A DNA stretch of 64,000 nucleotides from Haematococcus lacustris (lineage: Eukaryota > Chlorophyta > Chlorophyceae > Chlamydomonadales > Haematococcaceae): contig JASKMD010000006.1 in assembly GCA_030144725.1 (NCBI GenBank), forward strand, positions 4,353,555-4,417,554. The letters run 5' to 3'. Shown here piece by piece: positions 43,249 to 53,300 of this stretch (the first letter of the stretch is position 1; the number at the start of each line of letters is the position of its first letter). The notes beneath the pieces were generated by a model, which was not told the origin of the DNA, made no database searches, and saw only the letters and a list, made by a program, of their open reading frames with translations. The position numbers and the translations under genes are program-made.

Positions 43249-43455
43249 TGTAGCGTGCTAAGAGCAGCGCCGATAACCGATAACCACCTCTTTCCCACAG
43301 CGTGACACGGCCAGGGTTTAGAACGTTTCCCCCGAGGAGTCGAACCTCTGAAGCAGGTGTGCACGAAGGCCCACCTGCCCCTTTCGCCCACCATGTCACA
43401 CTGCAGTACAGAAGTACCGTGAGGCGAGCTAGGCTTCGAGGAGCCGTTCGCTACA
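43249..43455 (-). repeat. Gypsy 5' LTR
   Basis: This is the partner of 5238-5444, with 205 of 207 positions identical. On the minus strand it is followed after three T's by TGGTTTCCGACCGAC, a candidate tRNA primer-binding site beginning TGG. I could not assign the tRNA. Confidence 0.95.
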
Positions 43456-43460
43456 GCTGG
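43456..43460. repeat. Target-site duplication of the gypsy element, right copy
   Basis: GCTGG directly follows the right LTR. It is identical to 5233-5237, giving the 5-bp duplication usual for Ty3/gypsy integrases. Confidence 0.93.
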
Positions 43461-44506
43461 TGGGGGTGAGGGCATAGGGAGTGGGGGGGCGGGGGGGCCT
43501 CGTCAAGAAGATGGTGGGCTGAGACTGCTCCCAAGGCACCATATCAAGCTGCCAGGCTGCCATGGCTGCCTCCATCTCTCTAGTGGTGTGCACCGCATGG
43601 CGCAGCAGCCGGCCACGGTTTGCTGGATCCTCCACCCAGTCATCATCCACCTTCTCCCCCTCCTCAAGCCCCAGCAGGCCCCGCTGCAAAGCCACCTCAA
43701 CCTGCATGGCTGCAGTCACCACCACCCCACCCTCACGCAGCAGCCAGGTGACCTCCAGCCCGCACACCATGCGGCGCACATACGTGCACTGCCGCTTAGA
43801 CCAGGCTGGCAGGTGCCCACCAACCAGCCCCCTCACCCCAAATCGGCGCTGGTGCTCGTTGGTGCCCAGCAGGACCTTGGCCCCGGCCAGGGACACTTAC
43901 TTCTTGAGCCGGCCAGCGAAGAGAAGCGTGAGGATGTTGCTGAAAGCTGTATCCAGCTGCTTGCCGACGTTGTCCACCATGTTGGTGTCAGACAGGTTGC
44001 GTGGGATTGCTTCGAGGCGAGCACACAGGTGGGGGTGCGCGGCCAGCACGGCAGCGACTGCTGCACTCGGCTGAGTGCCCTCGCCGTCTCCGGGCAGGCC
44101 GCGGCAAAGCTGCAGGTACAGATTCCTGCAGCTCAGGTTCGGGATGTCTGCTGCAGAGACTGGGATGTCTGTGTCTGTCTTGCGCGTCAAGCTGGTCGGC
44201 TGCGTGCAGGGTAAACAAGCCGCGCACGAGGAAGCCCAACAACAGGCTGCCAATCACCCCTCGCTCGTGGGCGCACAGCCTTGTCAAGGAAGCGCTTGCG
44301 GAAGGTGGTCGGTAAGGTGGGCTAACTTGGCCTTTCTTGCGTGGAACGTATTGTCCCTGCTGCGGGCAGCGCGGGCCTCCTGAAGCCTTCCTTTTGCGCC
44401 GTGCCTCGGTCAAGTCAGGTTGGGCTGCCTCGTCGCGGTTAGAGTCGGGGTCCTCCGGCACTGCTCTAGGCCCACCCACACCGGTTCGTCTCTTCTTCCT
44501 CGCCAT
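43456..44506 (-). pseudogene. Fanzor gene, 5' part
   Basis: This is the N-terminal part of the same Fanzor gene. The start chosen is the ATG at 44506, followed by a basic stretch (MARKKRRTG). The frame runs to about 44190, where it shifts by one frame into the stretch ending LLFAGRLKK at 43900. It then meets an in-frame TAA (43897-43899) and continues in the same frame from VSLAGAKVLLG to the retrotransposon junction at 43456. The TAA sits inside AAGTAAGTG, so it could be a splice donor, but the frame continues directly beyond it and a nonsense change is simpler. Joining 43456 to 5237 with one copy of GCTGG removed restores an open frame into RARHIFIDTN, a segment typical of Fanzor proteins just before the RuvC half. 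Confidence 0.8.
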
Positions 44507-44514
44507 AAACAATA

Positions 44515-44758
44515 GCAACGCGAGGCAGCAACATGTACTACGGATTTTCGCGCTTGTCACACACATGAGCGCAACTCGACTAGCCTAGTCATCTCGTCTC
44601 GACTCGTCGAGTTGACGTCTCGACTCGACTAGACTAGTCACTCTAGATGGGCATGAAATGTGCATTTGAGTAGCGCACCTGCTTTAGGCACCTGTATGGA
44701 CGTTATGGCGCAGCTCAGATTAATTTGCTGGCCTTGCTGGGTTGACGGTTAAAGTTGG
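44515..44758. other. Upstream flank of the Fanzor gene with AGTCTAG-rich palindromic segment
   Basis: At 44575-44650 GACTAGCCTAGTC, TCGACTCGTCGAG and CGACTAGACTAGTC form nested palindromes. A similar CTAGATCTAG-rich palindromic segment lies at 45228-45308, on the other side of the BED-finger frame. They might be termini of a degraded hAT element, but I could not find a target duplication. Confidence 0.4.
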
Positions 44759-45145
44759 TTGCCCGGACATGCCCGGACATGCCCAGCAGCGCCTAACGGA
44801 GCCTGGGGGCCCTCTCCCGCCCCAGACTCCCGAGCACACCGCGCGATACAACAAGAAACTTCTGACGTAAAAAAATACAGCATCGAGGTTGTTGGGGGCA
44901 AAATCAAGGCGGTCTGTAATGACTGCAAAATGGCCTGTGGCAACTTGAGTGACGCAAGGAAGCACCAGTGCAACAAGCGGCCCCGCTCTGACCAGCACGC
45001 TATAGCTGGTGGCACGTCCAGTGACATGCTCTTCGAGCGCATAACTGCGTGCTGGAACCCAGACCAGCGCATGCCTGCTAACATCATGGCTGAGTTTTGG
45101 CGAAGGATTCACATGTGGTTCATCGATGACCTCGCAAACACATAG
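44759..45145 (+). pseudogene. BED-type zinc-finger fragment, hAT transposase-like
   Basis: This is an open frame of 128 codons. The central part reads GGKIKAVCNDCKMACGNL followed by ARKHQC, giving C-x2-C, a long spacer, then H-x-C, as in BED fingers at the start of hAT transposases and related host proteins. After it come about 50 residues without a recognised domain, and a stop. There is no DDE catalytic region, so this is at most an N-terminal fragment. Palindromic segments on both sides (44575-44650 and 45228-45308) suggest a decayed element. A small host protein cannot be excluded. Confidence 0.45.
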
Positions 45146-45813
45146 TTACATAGTGCCTTGCAGGCGGGCAGATAGACGTCCCTAGCGGGCGGAGCGGGCG
45201 GAGTGAAAATCATTCCATTTAAAAAAAACCCGTCTAGTCTAGTCAATCTAGCCTAGATCTAGCCTAGATTTGACTAGCCTAGATCTAGGCTAGATCTAGG
45301 CTAGATTACGCTCCCTATACATTTTCCACATTCAGTTCACGTTCACATTCGCTTCATGGATGTCTCAATGCCGGATGCCGGATCTCAATGCAACTTCGAG
45401 GCAAGGTGATGCTCAAAGTGTGTATGCAACAGTTGTAGACGGCTCCCGTAAGCCATGTGTTGGCTGCATCAAAGGCTGATGGAGCCTAAGAGTCACACGG
45501 CTGCCCCACCCTTCACCCTAGTGCCCCGCCTCGCCCCGCCCCGCTCAGCGCAAGCAACAAGAATACAACCTTCTATAAGTAACACGTCATCCGTCATGCG
45601 TCACAACAAAAAGATATGCATTAAAACGGAACCCCAACCGACTTCCATGCAACTTGTAATAACCACAGCATTAACGCTAGATTTGCAGTAGTACCACACG
45701 ACATGTGTTGGGCATGATGACATTAGCCTCGAAGGCGAATAAGGTGGCGTAGTACATGATCGCAAATCGCATACCATCCACGTCGACATATTCATTCGTC
45801 AGGGCACACAGGC
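45146..45813. other. Spacer with palindromic CTAG repeats
   Basis: The segment contains the palindromic CTAGATCTAGGC stretch at 45228-45308. Beyond it, the stretch next to 45813 is likely the 3' untranslated region of the large minus-strand gene. No coding region is supported. Confidence 0.4.
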
Positions 45814-47373
45814 TCAGTCGGCCTGCGTCACTAAATCACTGATGCGCTGCTTCAAAGATGCCAGCAGGGCGTCGGGGATGCCCACAAACAGTAGCACCGC
45901 GCCGTTTGAAGCGGGCGTTGCCACACGGACAGCCAGCTGAGTGGCGCCCATGAGCGCCTGCTGCTGTCGCACAGACTCGACATCACGCAACGCTACGCAG
46001 CGTTTCGTGCCGTCCATACCCACGAAATCAAGGCGATTGGGATACAACAAAAGCTCGCCAGGCGTGTCGCGCAACGTGCCCACCAAGCTGCACCGCACGC
46101 TCATCTCCAGCGCTGCAGCATCGGCCGCAGACCCGGGCGCCGTCGCAACACCAGGAGCGCTGAGCGATGAGCCCTGGCGCAGAACTGGGACGTCAGCACC
46201 TAGTGCGACAGGGGCCAGGCCATCCGAGTTATGCCTGCTGCCGCGGGACGCAGTGTGAGGGTTGCTACCTGATGTGTGACCGTTCGCGAAAGCAAGGGGA
46301 GTGGACGGACCGGCTGGCTTGGCCCATCCCGGTCCTGAGGCCTGTCCTAGCGTGGGTGTGGGAGCTTCGTCTGGCCAGCCCTCCTCCTGCTGCCCTGACT
46401 GCTGCTCAGCCGCTGTGCCAGCCGCAGCCAGCCCCTTGCCCCAGCTTTGCGCCAAGGGACTGGGAGCGAGGTGAGGCAGGGAGAGGCCTGCGCCCTGGCT
46501 GCGACTGCGGCTGTGGCCGGGCTGGCCTGCATGGGGTTTGAATACCACACCTGGTGGGTGAAGGGAAGGTGCAGCAGCAGTCTGGGGTGCCCTGCTGTGC
46601 AGCACCCCCGCACCTCTGCTGGCCCTGCTGAGTAGCAACTCATTGCCTCCCCCCTGCTGCTGCTCTTCCCCTCCCCCGGCCTCCCCTGCCCCTCCTGCCT
46701 GCCTGCTGATCCCACCCCCACCCTGTTGAGAGGGTGGGGGGCGTGTGGGGCTGGGCAGGGCAGGGGAGGAGGGATCAAAGCTGGGCGGGTGCTTGCGGTG
46801 CCCCCTGCTGCCCAGCCCCTGGCTGCCCCGCCCATCACTGCCCGCCCCCCCCGTGCTGCTGCTGCCCCCACTGCCTCGCTCGCTGTCCCCTGGGCTGGTA
46901 GTGGGGGTGTCTAGGCCAGGGCGTGTGCCTTGCTGGATGCGCTTTGCCTGCCTGTCCATGCCAGCTGGCTGCCCAGCTTCAGGGGACGCCAGGGCACTGT
47001 TGACCATGCTGATAGTTGAGGTGGGGGAAGGGGGCCACACCTGTGGCTCCGCCCCTGCTGACCCCCCACCCCTGCCCATGCCCTTTGCCAGTGACACCAG
47101 CTGCTGAGCTGCCCAGGGCTGCTGCTGGCCCAGGCCCTGAGCTGCAGCCAGACTGCTGGCATGGCTGGCTGGGGAGCAGGGCGCGTCCTGGGGTGTGCTG
47201 GCAGCAGGTGTGCCAGCAGCAGCAGCAGCAGCAGCAGCTGGGGTGCGGGGGGCCAGGAGGGCCATCACCCTCTCCCCGTCACCCCGGGCAAAGCCGGTGA
47301 AGGCCAGGCAGTCACCCTCCTGGCTGCTCAACATCAGGGAGTCTGGTTCAGGGCCAGGCCACACCGCCTGCAC
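45814..47373 (-). CDS. Last exon of the large host gene, Gly/Pro/Ser-rich with folded C-terminus
   Basis: This is a 519-codon open frame. The acceptor is CGCAG directly before 47373. The first 35 residues look ordered (PGPEPDSLMLSSQEGDCLAF, TGFARGDGERV). Residues of about 40-400 are low complexity with Gln, Gly, Ala and Pro runs. The last 110 residues look like a folded beta-rich domain (VRCSLVGTLRDTPGELLLYP, NRLDFVGMDGTKRCVALRDV) ending in a helix before the stop. The pattern of strands ending in a helix could be a PH/GRAM-like fold; this is inference only. The opposite-strand frames here are shadows. Confidence 0.65.
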   Translation of the reverse strand: MQAVWPGPEPDSLMLSSQEGDCLAFTGFARGDGERVMALLAPRTPAAAAAAAAGTPAASTPQDAPCSPASHASSLAAAQGLGQQQPWAAQQLVSLAKGMGRGGGSAGAEPQVWPPSPTSTISMVNSALASPEAGQPAGMDRQAKRIQQGTRPGLDTPTTSPGDSERGSGGSSSTGGAGSDGRGSQGLGSRGHRKHPPSFDPSSPALPSPTRPPPSQQGGGGISRQAGGAGEAGGGEEQQQGGGNELLLSRASRGAGVLHSRAPQTAAAPSLHPPGVVFKPHAGQPGHSRSRSQGAGLSLPHLAPSPLAQSWGKGLAAAGTAAEQQSGQQEEGWPDEAPTPTLGQASGPGWAKPAGPSTPLAFANGHTSGSNPHTASRGSRHNSDGLAPVALGADVPVLRQGSSLSAPGVATAPGSAADAAALEMSVRCSLVGTLRDTPGELLLYPNRLDFVGMDGTKRCVALRDVESVRQQQALMGATQLAVRVATPASNGAVLLFVGIPDALLASLKQRISDLVTQAD

Positions 47374-50300
47374 CTGCGGTCAAGCAGCAGGGAGCAAGGA
47401 GGAGAAGGCTCGTCTGATCTGTCACTTGTCCACCAGGCTCCAGATCAGGCAGCAGGCTCCAGATCAGGCATCAGGCTCCAGATCAGGCAGCAGGCTCCAG
47501 ATCAGGCATCAGGCATCAGGCTCCAGATCAGACAGCAGGCTCCAGATCAGGCATCAGGCTCCAGATCAGGCATCAGGCATCAGGCATCAGGCTCCAAATC
47601 AGGCAGCAGGCTCCAGATCAGGCATCAGGCTCCAGATCAGGCATCAGGCTCCAGATCAGACAGCAGGCTCCAGATCAGGCATCAGGCTCCAGATCGGGCT
47701 GTAATTCTCAACCGGGATGGTACCGCACCTTGTTGCGCATGAGGGTGAAGGTGGTGTCTGTGGTGCCTCGCAGGTCGCTGTCCAGCATCGTGGTGAAGCA
47801 GGCCACGTGCTGCGCAGCAACAACACGCCACACAGCACCCAGCAGCAGAGGTGGTGGTGTCAAAGGGTGCAGTATAGCAGCAGCATCAGCGTCAGCATCA
47901 GCGGCAGCAAGGTTTGCAAAGAGAGCAGTAGCAGCAGGCATTACAACACTGCACAAGCTGCACAGAGGCTGCCCTCATGCTGCCTTACACAGAGAGTTGC
48001 CTAATTCCGGCCACCCCATATCTCGTGTTCTCTTGTTTCTTCACCGAACGCCCCCGTTTTTTTTCTGCGCAACGCGTCGTTAGGTAGTTGCTAGGGTGGT
48101 TGTCGGGGCGCGTCACGTTTGCGCGGGGTGGGATGCGAGATCTCAACACTGCCGGGTTCGCCGGATTTACCCGCATCCGGAGTTAAGGCCCGGCCGCGTC
48201 TACGGGGAGCGTTTCAGGAACCTTCCTCAACGCTTCCTAATACCTTGGTAGGTAACAAAGATGGCACAATAAGCGCGCTCGGTTAAACATGCGGCTGCAA
48301 TGCGGCAGCGCTTTCCGCATTGGGCTGAAAATTTCTCATGTAGCAGAATCTGACTTTTCTTCTTGCAGAGCTCAATCTTTGGCCCTTGCTTATATGGCCA
48401 CCGCAACTGCCCGACGTGCTAGCACGTTAGCCAAGGCTTCCGACAGCCCAGGCCACAGGGCTAGCAGGCTCGCAGCCGCCGCTCGGGCCCTCTTCAAGTA
48501 CAAGAGGGGGTCTGCACGCCCTTCTGTGCGTGCCGTGGCAAAACAACATGGCGTCCCTCGCTCCACGCTCAACGAGATAGTCAAGAGGGGGGGTAGGGTC
48601 GCTACCAGGGGGAGACCCACAGCCTTGACTGAGGCAGAAGAGCTCCAGCTGGCTGGCATTGTCAAGGGGGCCCAGGCGCAGGGTAGGGGGGTGACCAAAT
48701 TGGACCTCCTTAGAGGCTGTGCAGCGGGCCTGCGAGGTCCGTGTGAGCAAGGGCCTGCCACACTTCTTCCCTAATGCAAGCCCGAGTAGCGAATGAAGCC
48801 ATTGAATTACATAAAATTAGTTAGTATAATTTAAGCCATTGAAGCGTGCATTTGCCAAGACGGGCCTTTATCCCCCCAGCAAGGATCAGCTGCTGGCAGC
48901 TGCAAAAGCCTCCATTCACTCAGGCAAGAGCAAGGTGACCCTAGCACCATGGAAGCGCCTAGTTGGCAGCTATTCAGCGCTCAGCAGAGGAGCAACCAGC
49001 TCTATGTTTCCGAGCAGTGGATCAGTTCTGAAACAGGCAGGAGTTAGAAGAGCAGGTTTCCATGAGGGCGGCAAAGCGTGGAAGAGGTTTGCCGTTTCCA
49101 TTGCAATTGGTGATTAAATCCGCGGTGATTCCATGCTTGAAGTGGCAGAGTGTACTTTCAGGTGAAGTTGAGTGCAATTCCAGTGGCCAGATATAGGTAC
49201 ACTTAGTTTCAAAAACCCATTTCTGAGGGGGTATGTCAGATTTTGGACTGTGTGCTTATGGAGATCAAGCTTCAGTCTCCTGTTGATAAGCAGCAGGCTT
49301 AAAGCCTCACTCAATGTTGTGGGCAACATTTGGTTTGATGCAGTGATGGACTAGCTATGACGATTTCTGCAAAAAAGTGGCCAGAATTAGGCAACTCTCT
49401 GTCTACTGCCAGCGTGCGTCAAAGCACATGCTCACTCGGATGTCATCACAAGGCTGATGACATAGTAGCTCATGGTGCCACAAATGTCATGATAAGGGTT
49501 AGCATTGTATTTTTTCAGGTGGTGGGAGAAGGCCACACCCCACAGGGAAGCTCCTCCCTTACCCAACGCTGGGACTGCCGGAGTATATACCACCTTGTTC
49601 AAAAGCTGCGCAATGGTACCTGGTTTAACTCCTGGTCCCGCATCCCTAACCGCCGACCTCTAGTTCTTGGCTGAGCATTGTCACATCTCAGCTGCAATAA
49701 CACTCCCTTTACTGACAGTTGCCCTTTGCTGGAGCTGACAGGAGCAGCTCACCTGGGTGATGACCAGGCGGCCTCCTGCCCGCACAGCCCCAGGCCCAGG
49801 CAGGCAGCAGCGCACCTCAGACACCACCCGCTCGCTGCTCACTAGCCCAAACACCACCTGGGCGTGACAAACTCCAGCAACTGGTAAGATGGCAGGAAAG
49901 CTGACAGGCAGGCAGGCAAAACAGATGCAAGAGAGGCATGATCGGAACCTGGCGTCAGACCGCCAGCCAGTTGGCAGGCAGGCAGGCAAATGTCAGTCAC
50001 GTGGCAGGCGCTGTATTAGGGGCTGTTCTAGGCTCCCCTTTGTGGGGCACTCAGGACGCAGTCCCTGCTGCCTGGTGATGAGCTGGTGAGGTGCACCTGT
50101 GTGATGATGGCGCTGGCCTCCCTCAGCTTGTCTGTGACAAACGCCTGGGTGCTGGCCTCAGCCTTGCGGCGCTGCCGGAGGATGCGCAGGAGGTCCACCA
50201 GGGGCAGCTGCTGAGGACCCAGCTCCACAAACACATTGCCTGCGTCTGCATCAGCATCAGCAGAGGATACGTGGGACAGGGGCCCGTGTGTCGTTGACAG

Positions 50301-53300
50301 GCAAGCTAGGTGCGAACGCACGAGGTCGAGGTCGAGGTCAAGGTGAGGTCGAGGTCGAGGTCCAGGTCGAGGTCAGGGTGAGGGAGAGGGCGAGCAGCAC
50401 CCACCGCGGGGTGTCAGGCGAGCGTGCTGTAGGCAGCTGAGCTGCACGCTGTAGAAGTCCTGGAGGTCTGCTGAGTCAGCCATGGCGGCCTGCAGCAGGG
50501 CGCTGGCGTAGCTGGTGCTGGCCGTGCGCACTGCTGCGGCATCAGCGCCTACGGAGGAGGCAGCCAGCGTGCGGGAGGCAGGGCTGCCGGAGTGCTGCGT
50601 GGCACAGCACACGACACACGCTTACACAAAATGACCACACCTACTCACATGCTCACATGCATGCATAGATTTAGGTGCATACTATACAAACGTGGCTTGG
50701 CTTACCAGGCTCCCTCACAAGCATTCAAGACTGATATTGCTACATCCCGTCCCTTCGCCTTGTCCCTTTACCTTCCCACCCACTGCCCTGTACCATTCCC
50801 GTCCTCTTACCCTTCCTCTGCATATTTTCCCCTTCCCCACCTTCTGCCACCCTGCCCCTATCTCCCCTCCCCCCCCCTGACCCATCATTAGCCCCTGCCC
50901 CTGGCCCCTGCACCCCGCACACGATGACTGCTGCCTGCATAGCGATACCACCCTCACCCCGTTTGCTTCTGCAGCATTATGGTGTGCAGGCATGCGTTTG
51001 CCACGCAGAAGCTGATCCGGGTAGGCAGGGTCGCCGATCCGCTTGAACTCTAGACGTGGCTGTCCAGCAGCATGGGGCACAACACACCCCATGAGCCACA
51101 TCCCGGCCTTCATACCCCACGCCGCCCTGCTCTCATGTAGCCACCAGGCCCAGCCCAGCCCAGCGCCATCATCACGCAAGCCAGTGGCAATGAACGCTTG
51201 GCTGTGCCATGCAGGGTAGAGTAGGCCCTCACACCCTAGAGTATCCCCTCACACTCTGCCCCTTACACAGCCTGGCTCGCCTGACCTCCTTCCTGCGTAA
51301 CCCTACCCTAACCCTAACCAAAACCCAAACCCAAACCCAAACCCAAACCCAAACCCAAACCCAAACCCAAACCCAAACCCAAACTTTAGCCTAGGTGACC
51401 TTGTTGCCTAGTTTGACCTTGTTGCCTAACCTGGCATTAGATCTCATAATGGCAACTCCATGCATGCCTCACTAAGGGCTCCTGGTGCCAAGTGCCAAAC
51501 CAGGTGTGAAAGTCACTGTGTGAAGCATGGGATGGGGAGCAATGTGAGGGGCTTGCATGGCGTGAAGTGAGGGGCAGTGTGAGGGGCTTGCCTGGTTAGG
51601 GCGAGTGAGGTGAGGCACCTCGTCCTCGAACATGGCCTGCAGGCTGACGAGGAACTGGCGCAGCACGTCAGCCTCCTGTAAACAGCCAAGGCAGAGCACA
51701 CCACGCAGCCTAGCACGCCCAGCAGCAGCCACACCACCCTACATGGCTCCTGATAGAGGTACTACTAGCCATGTGACTGCAACATCCAGCAAGCATCTTC
51801 TCCAACGCAACACAACAGCTGAAGCAGCCACTAACAGCACAGAGAGAGACATGACACAAGAGGCCACATCACAGGCCTTGTCTAGATCCACGGCCACTCA
51901 GTCTGATTACAACTGCCTGAGGGCCTAAATGCCAAACCATCCCTTGCCATTTCCTTCCATTACTGACAGACTGCCTACAGACTGCGGCACCCATTGTACA
52001 GACTGGGCATTTGTGCATCTAGTGCGTCTGTTGCAACAGTGCTTGTAGTCAAGTTTGACTCTGACCGCGCCTCTAACAGGCCTTGCACTCCGCCTGTAGC
52101 TTCCCTGTACCTTCCTTCCTCACCCCTGAGCCCGATCAGGCTCGCACCTCCTCCCTGACGGGTCTGAACCCCGCCTGGTTCAGCACCAGAAGCTGCAGGG
52201 CGCTCAGGGCAGCCCGCCAGCAGCAGCCAGCAGCCTCAGCCGCCAGCGCTGCCTGACTACCCAGGTGCTGTTGGATGCAGCGCAGCTCATCATGAATGGC
52301 GGTCAGGATCCCTGCGGCGCAGTGGCTAACTCATGAAGCTTGGCTTGAGCTGAGCAGGTCAGGATCCTAAGTGATGGGACTGTAGGAAAACGATCAATGT
52401 GACAAGGCTTGGGACAGCAGGCTAGATTTTAAAAGGCATGGCAGCAAAGGAGTCAAGGCACAGGGTGGTATTGAGGGGAGGGGAGGCTGAACCAAGGTGG
52501 TGTGGTTAGGGATGGAAGGGGATGAAGTAGCAGACCACAGACTCTCGGAACAAGGGTTGGGACATCAGGTATGCAGCTCATTTGGGCAGAGAGGGAAACC
52601 AAGGCAGCAAGGGGTTGTGAGGTGCTGAGGCAAGGGCTGAGACTGGTAGCAGGATGGGAGAGGCAAGGAGTCGCACGTGGGAGCGCAAGAGGGCCTTCCA
52701 GTGATGTGTGAGGTGGCGTCATATAGGTAGCTTGGTGAGGTGGCAGGTTTTTGGTGCAACCTCAACCTGGCACCAAAAAGGTGCCAGGTTTTTAGGTGTC
52801 AGGTGGCAGGTTCATAAATTATGTGTTTGGTGTGGGACGAGGAACTTCTTATTGGAGGGGCACAGTCAGAAGAGGAATGTGGGGCTGTGGGGCTGCTGGG
52901 CCTGCTTTGACGCCCTAGTTAAGCACATCTCATGCCTTTGTAAGATGGCAGTTGAGTTGTTACTTTGGTGGGGTGGGGGGCTGCTTTGATGCCCCTGTAC
53001 AGCTAGGCACCCCGCGTGCCCCTCAACGGCGGCATGGCAGCAGCAGTGGCAGCAGAGCACGGCCAGGCAGGGTGTGGCATGGTCGGCCACCACAGCCGCC
53101 CATCACGTGTCTGGCAGCTGCTGCTGGCACTGCCCTCTGCCACCCTTGCTGTAAGCCCCAACCTCACCTGCCTCCTCCTGCCCCTACCCCCTGCACTTGT
53201 CCACCAGCCAACAATTCTTTCACAGCCAACTGCTCTTCTACAATCTGTTACTCTGCACCCGATTCTGTCATGTCTTGATTCAACTCTGCCCCAGCCTGTA

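Larger units (their letters stand above)
5238..43455 (-). mobile_element. Ty3/gypsy chromovirus-type LTR retrotransposon, enlarged by nested insertions
   Basis: The element has 207-bp LTRs at both ends, a 5-bp duplication, and the order gag, protease, reverse transcriptase, RNase H, integrase, chromodomain on the minus strand. The total span is 38,218 bp. Removing the two insertions 6858-15825 and 16529-39622, each with one 2-bp duplication, leaves about 6,152 bp, a normal size. A purine-rich tract (minus strand GGAGGGGGAGGAA) abuts the left LTR, as expected for the polypurine tract. The body is defective: TGA between gag and pol, TAG within reverse transcriptase, a small deletion near 16500, a lost A near 16330 and a TGA near 15873. 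It could only move with proteins from an intact relative. Confidence 0.96.
47988..49403 (+). mobile_element. Decayed pogo/Tc1-mariner-like DNA transposon in an intron
   Basis: The inverted termini share ACAGAGAGTTGCCTAATTC, then C/T, then GGCCAC (left from 47988, right ending 49403). TA dinucleotides adjoin both ends (47986-47987 and 49404-49405), as expected for the TA target of Tc1/mariner/pogo elements. Inside lie remains of a transposase on the plus strand. The length of 1,416 bp is shorter than autonomous pogo elements because the catalytic part is deleted. It sits in the intron between exons 49857-49753 and 47809-47729 of the minus-strand host gene. Confidence 0.82.

Noticed and set aside
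43897..43905. Fanzor intron starting at AAG/TAAGTG
   Set aside because: The downstream frame continues in the same register with protein-like sequence, so a nonsense codon is simpler; transcript data would decide.
45228..45308. CTAG-rich palindromes as hAT termini around the BED-finger frame
   Set aside because: No matching 8-bp duplication or defined terminal sequence was found, so I did not call an element.
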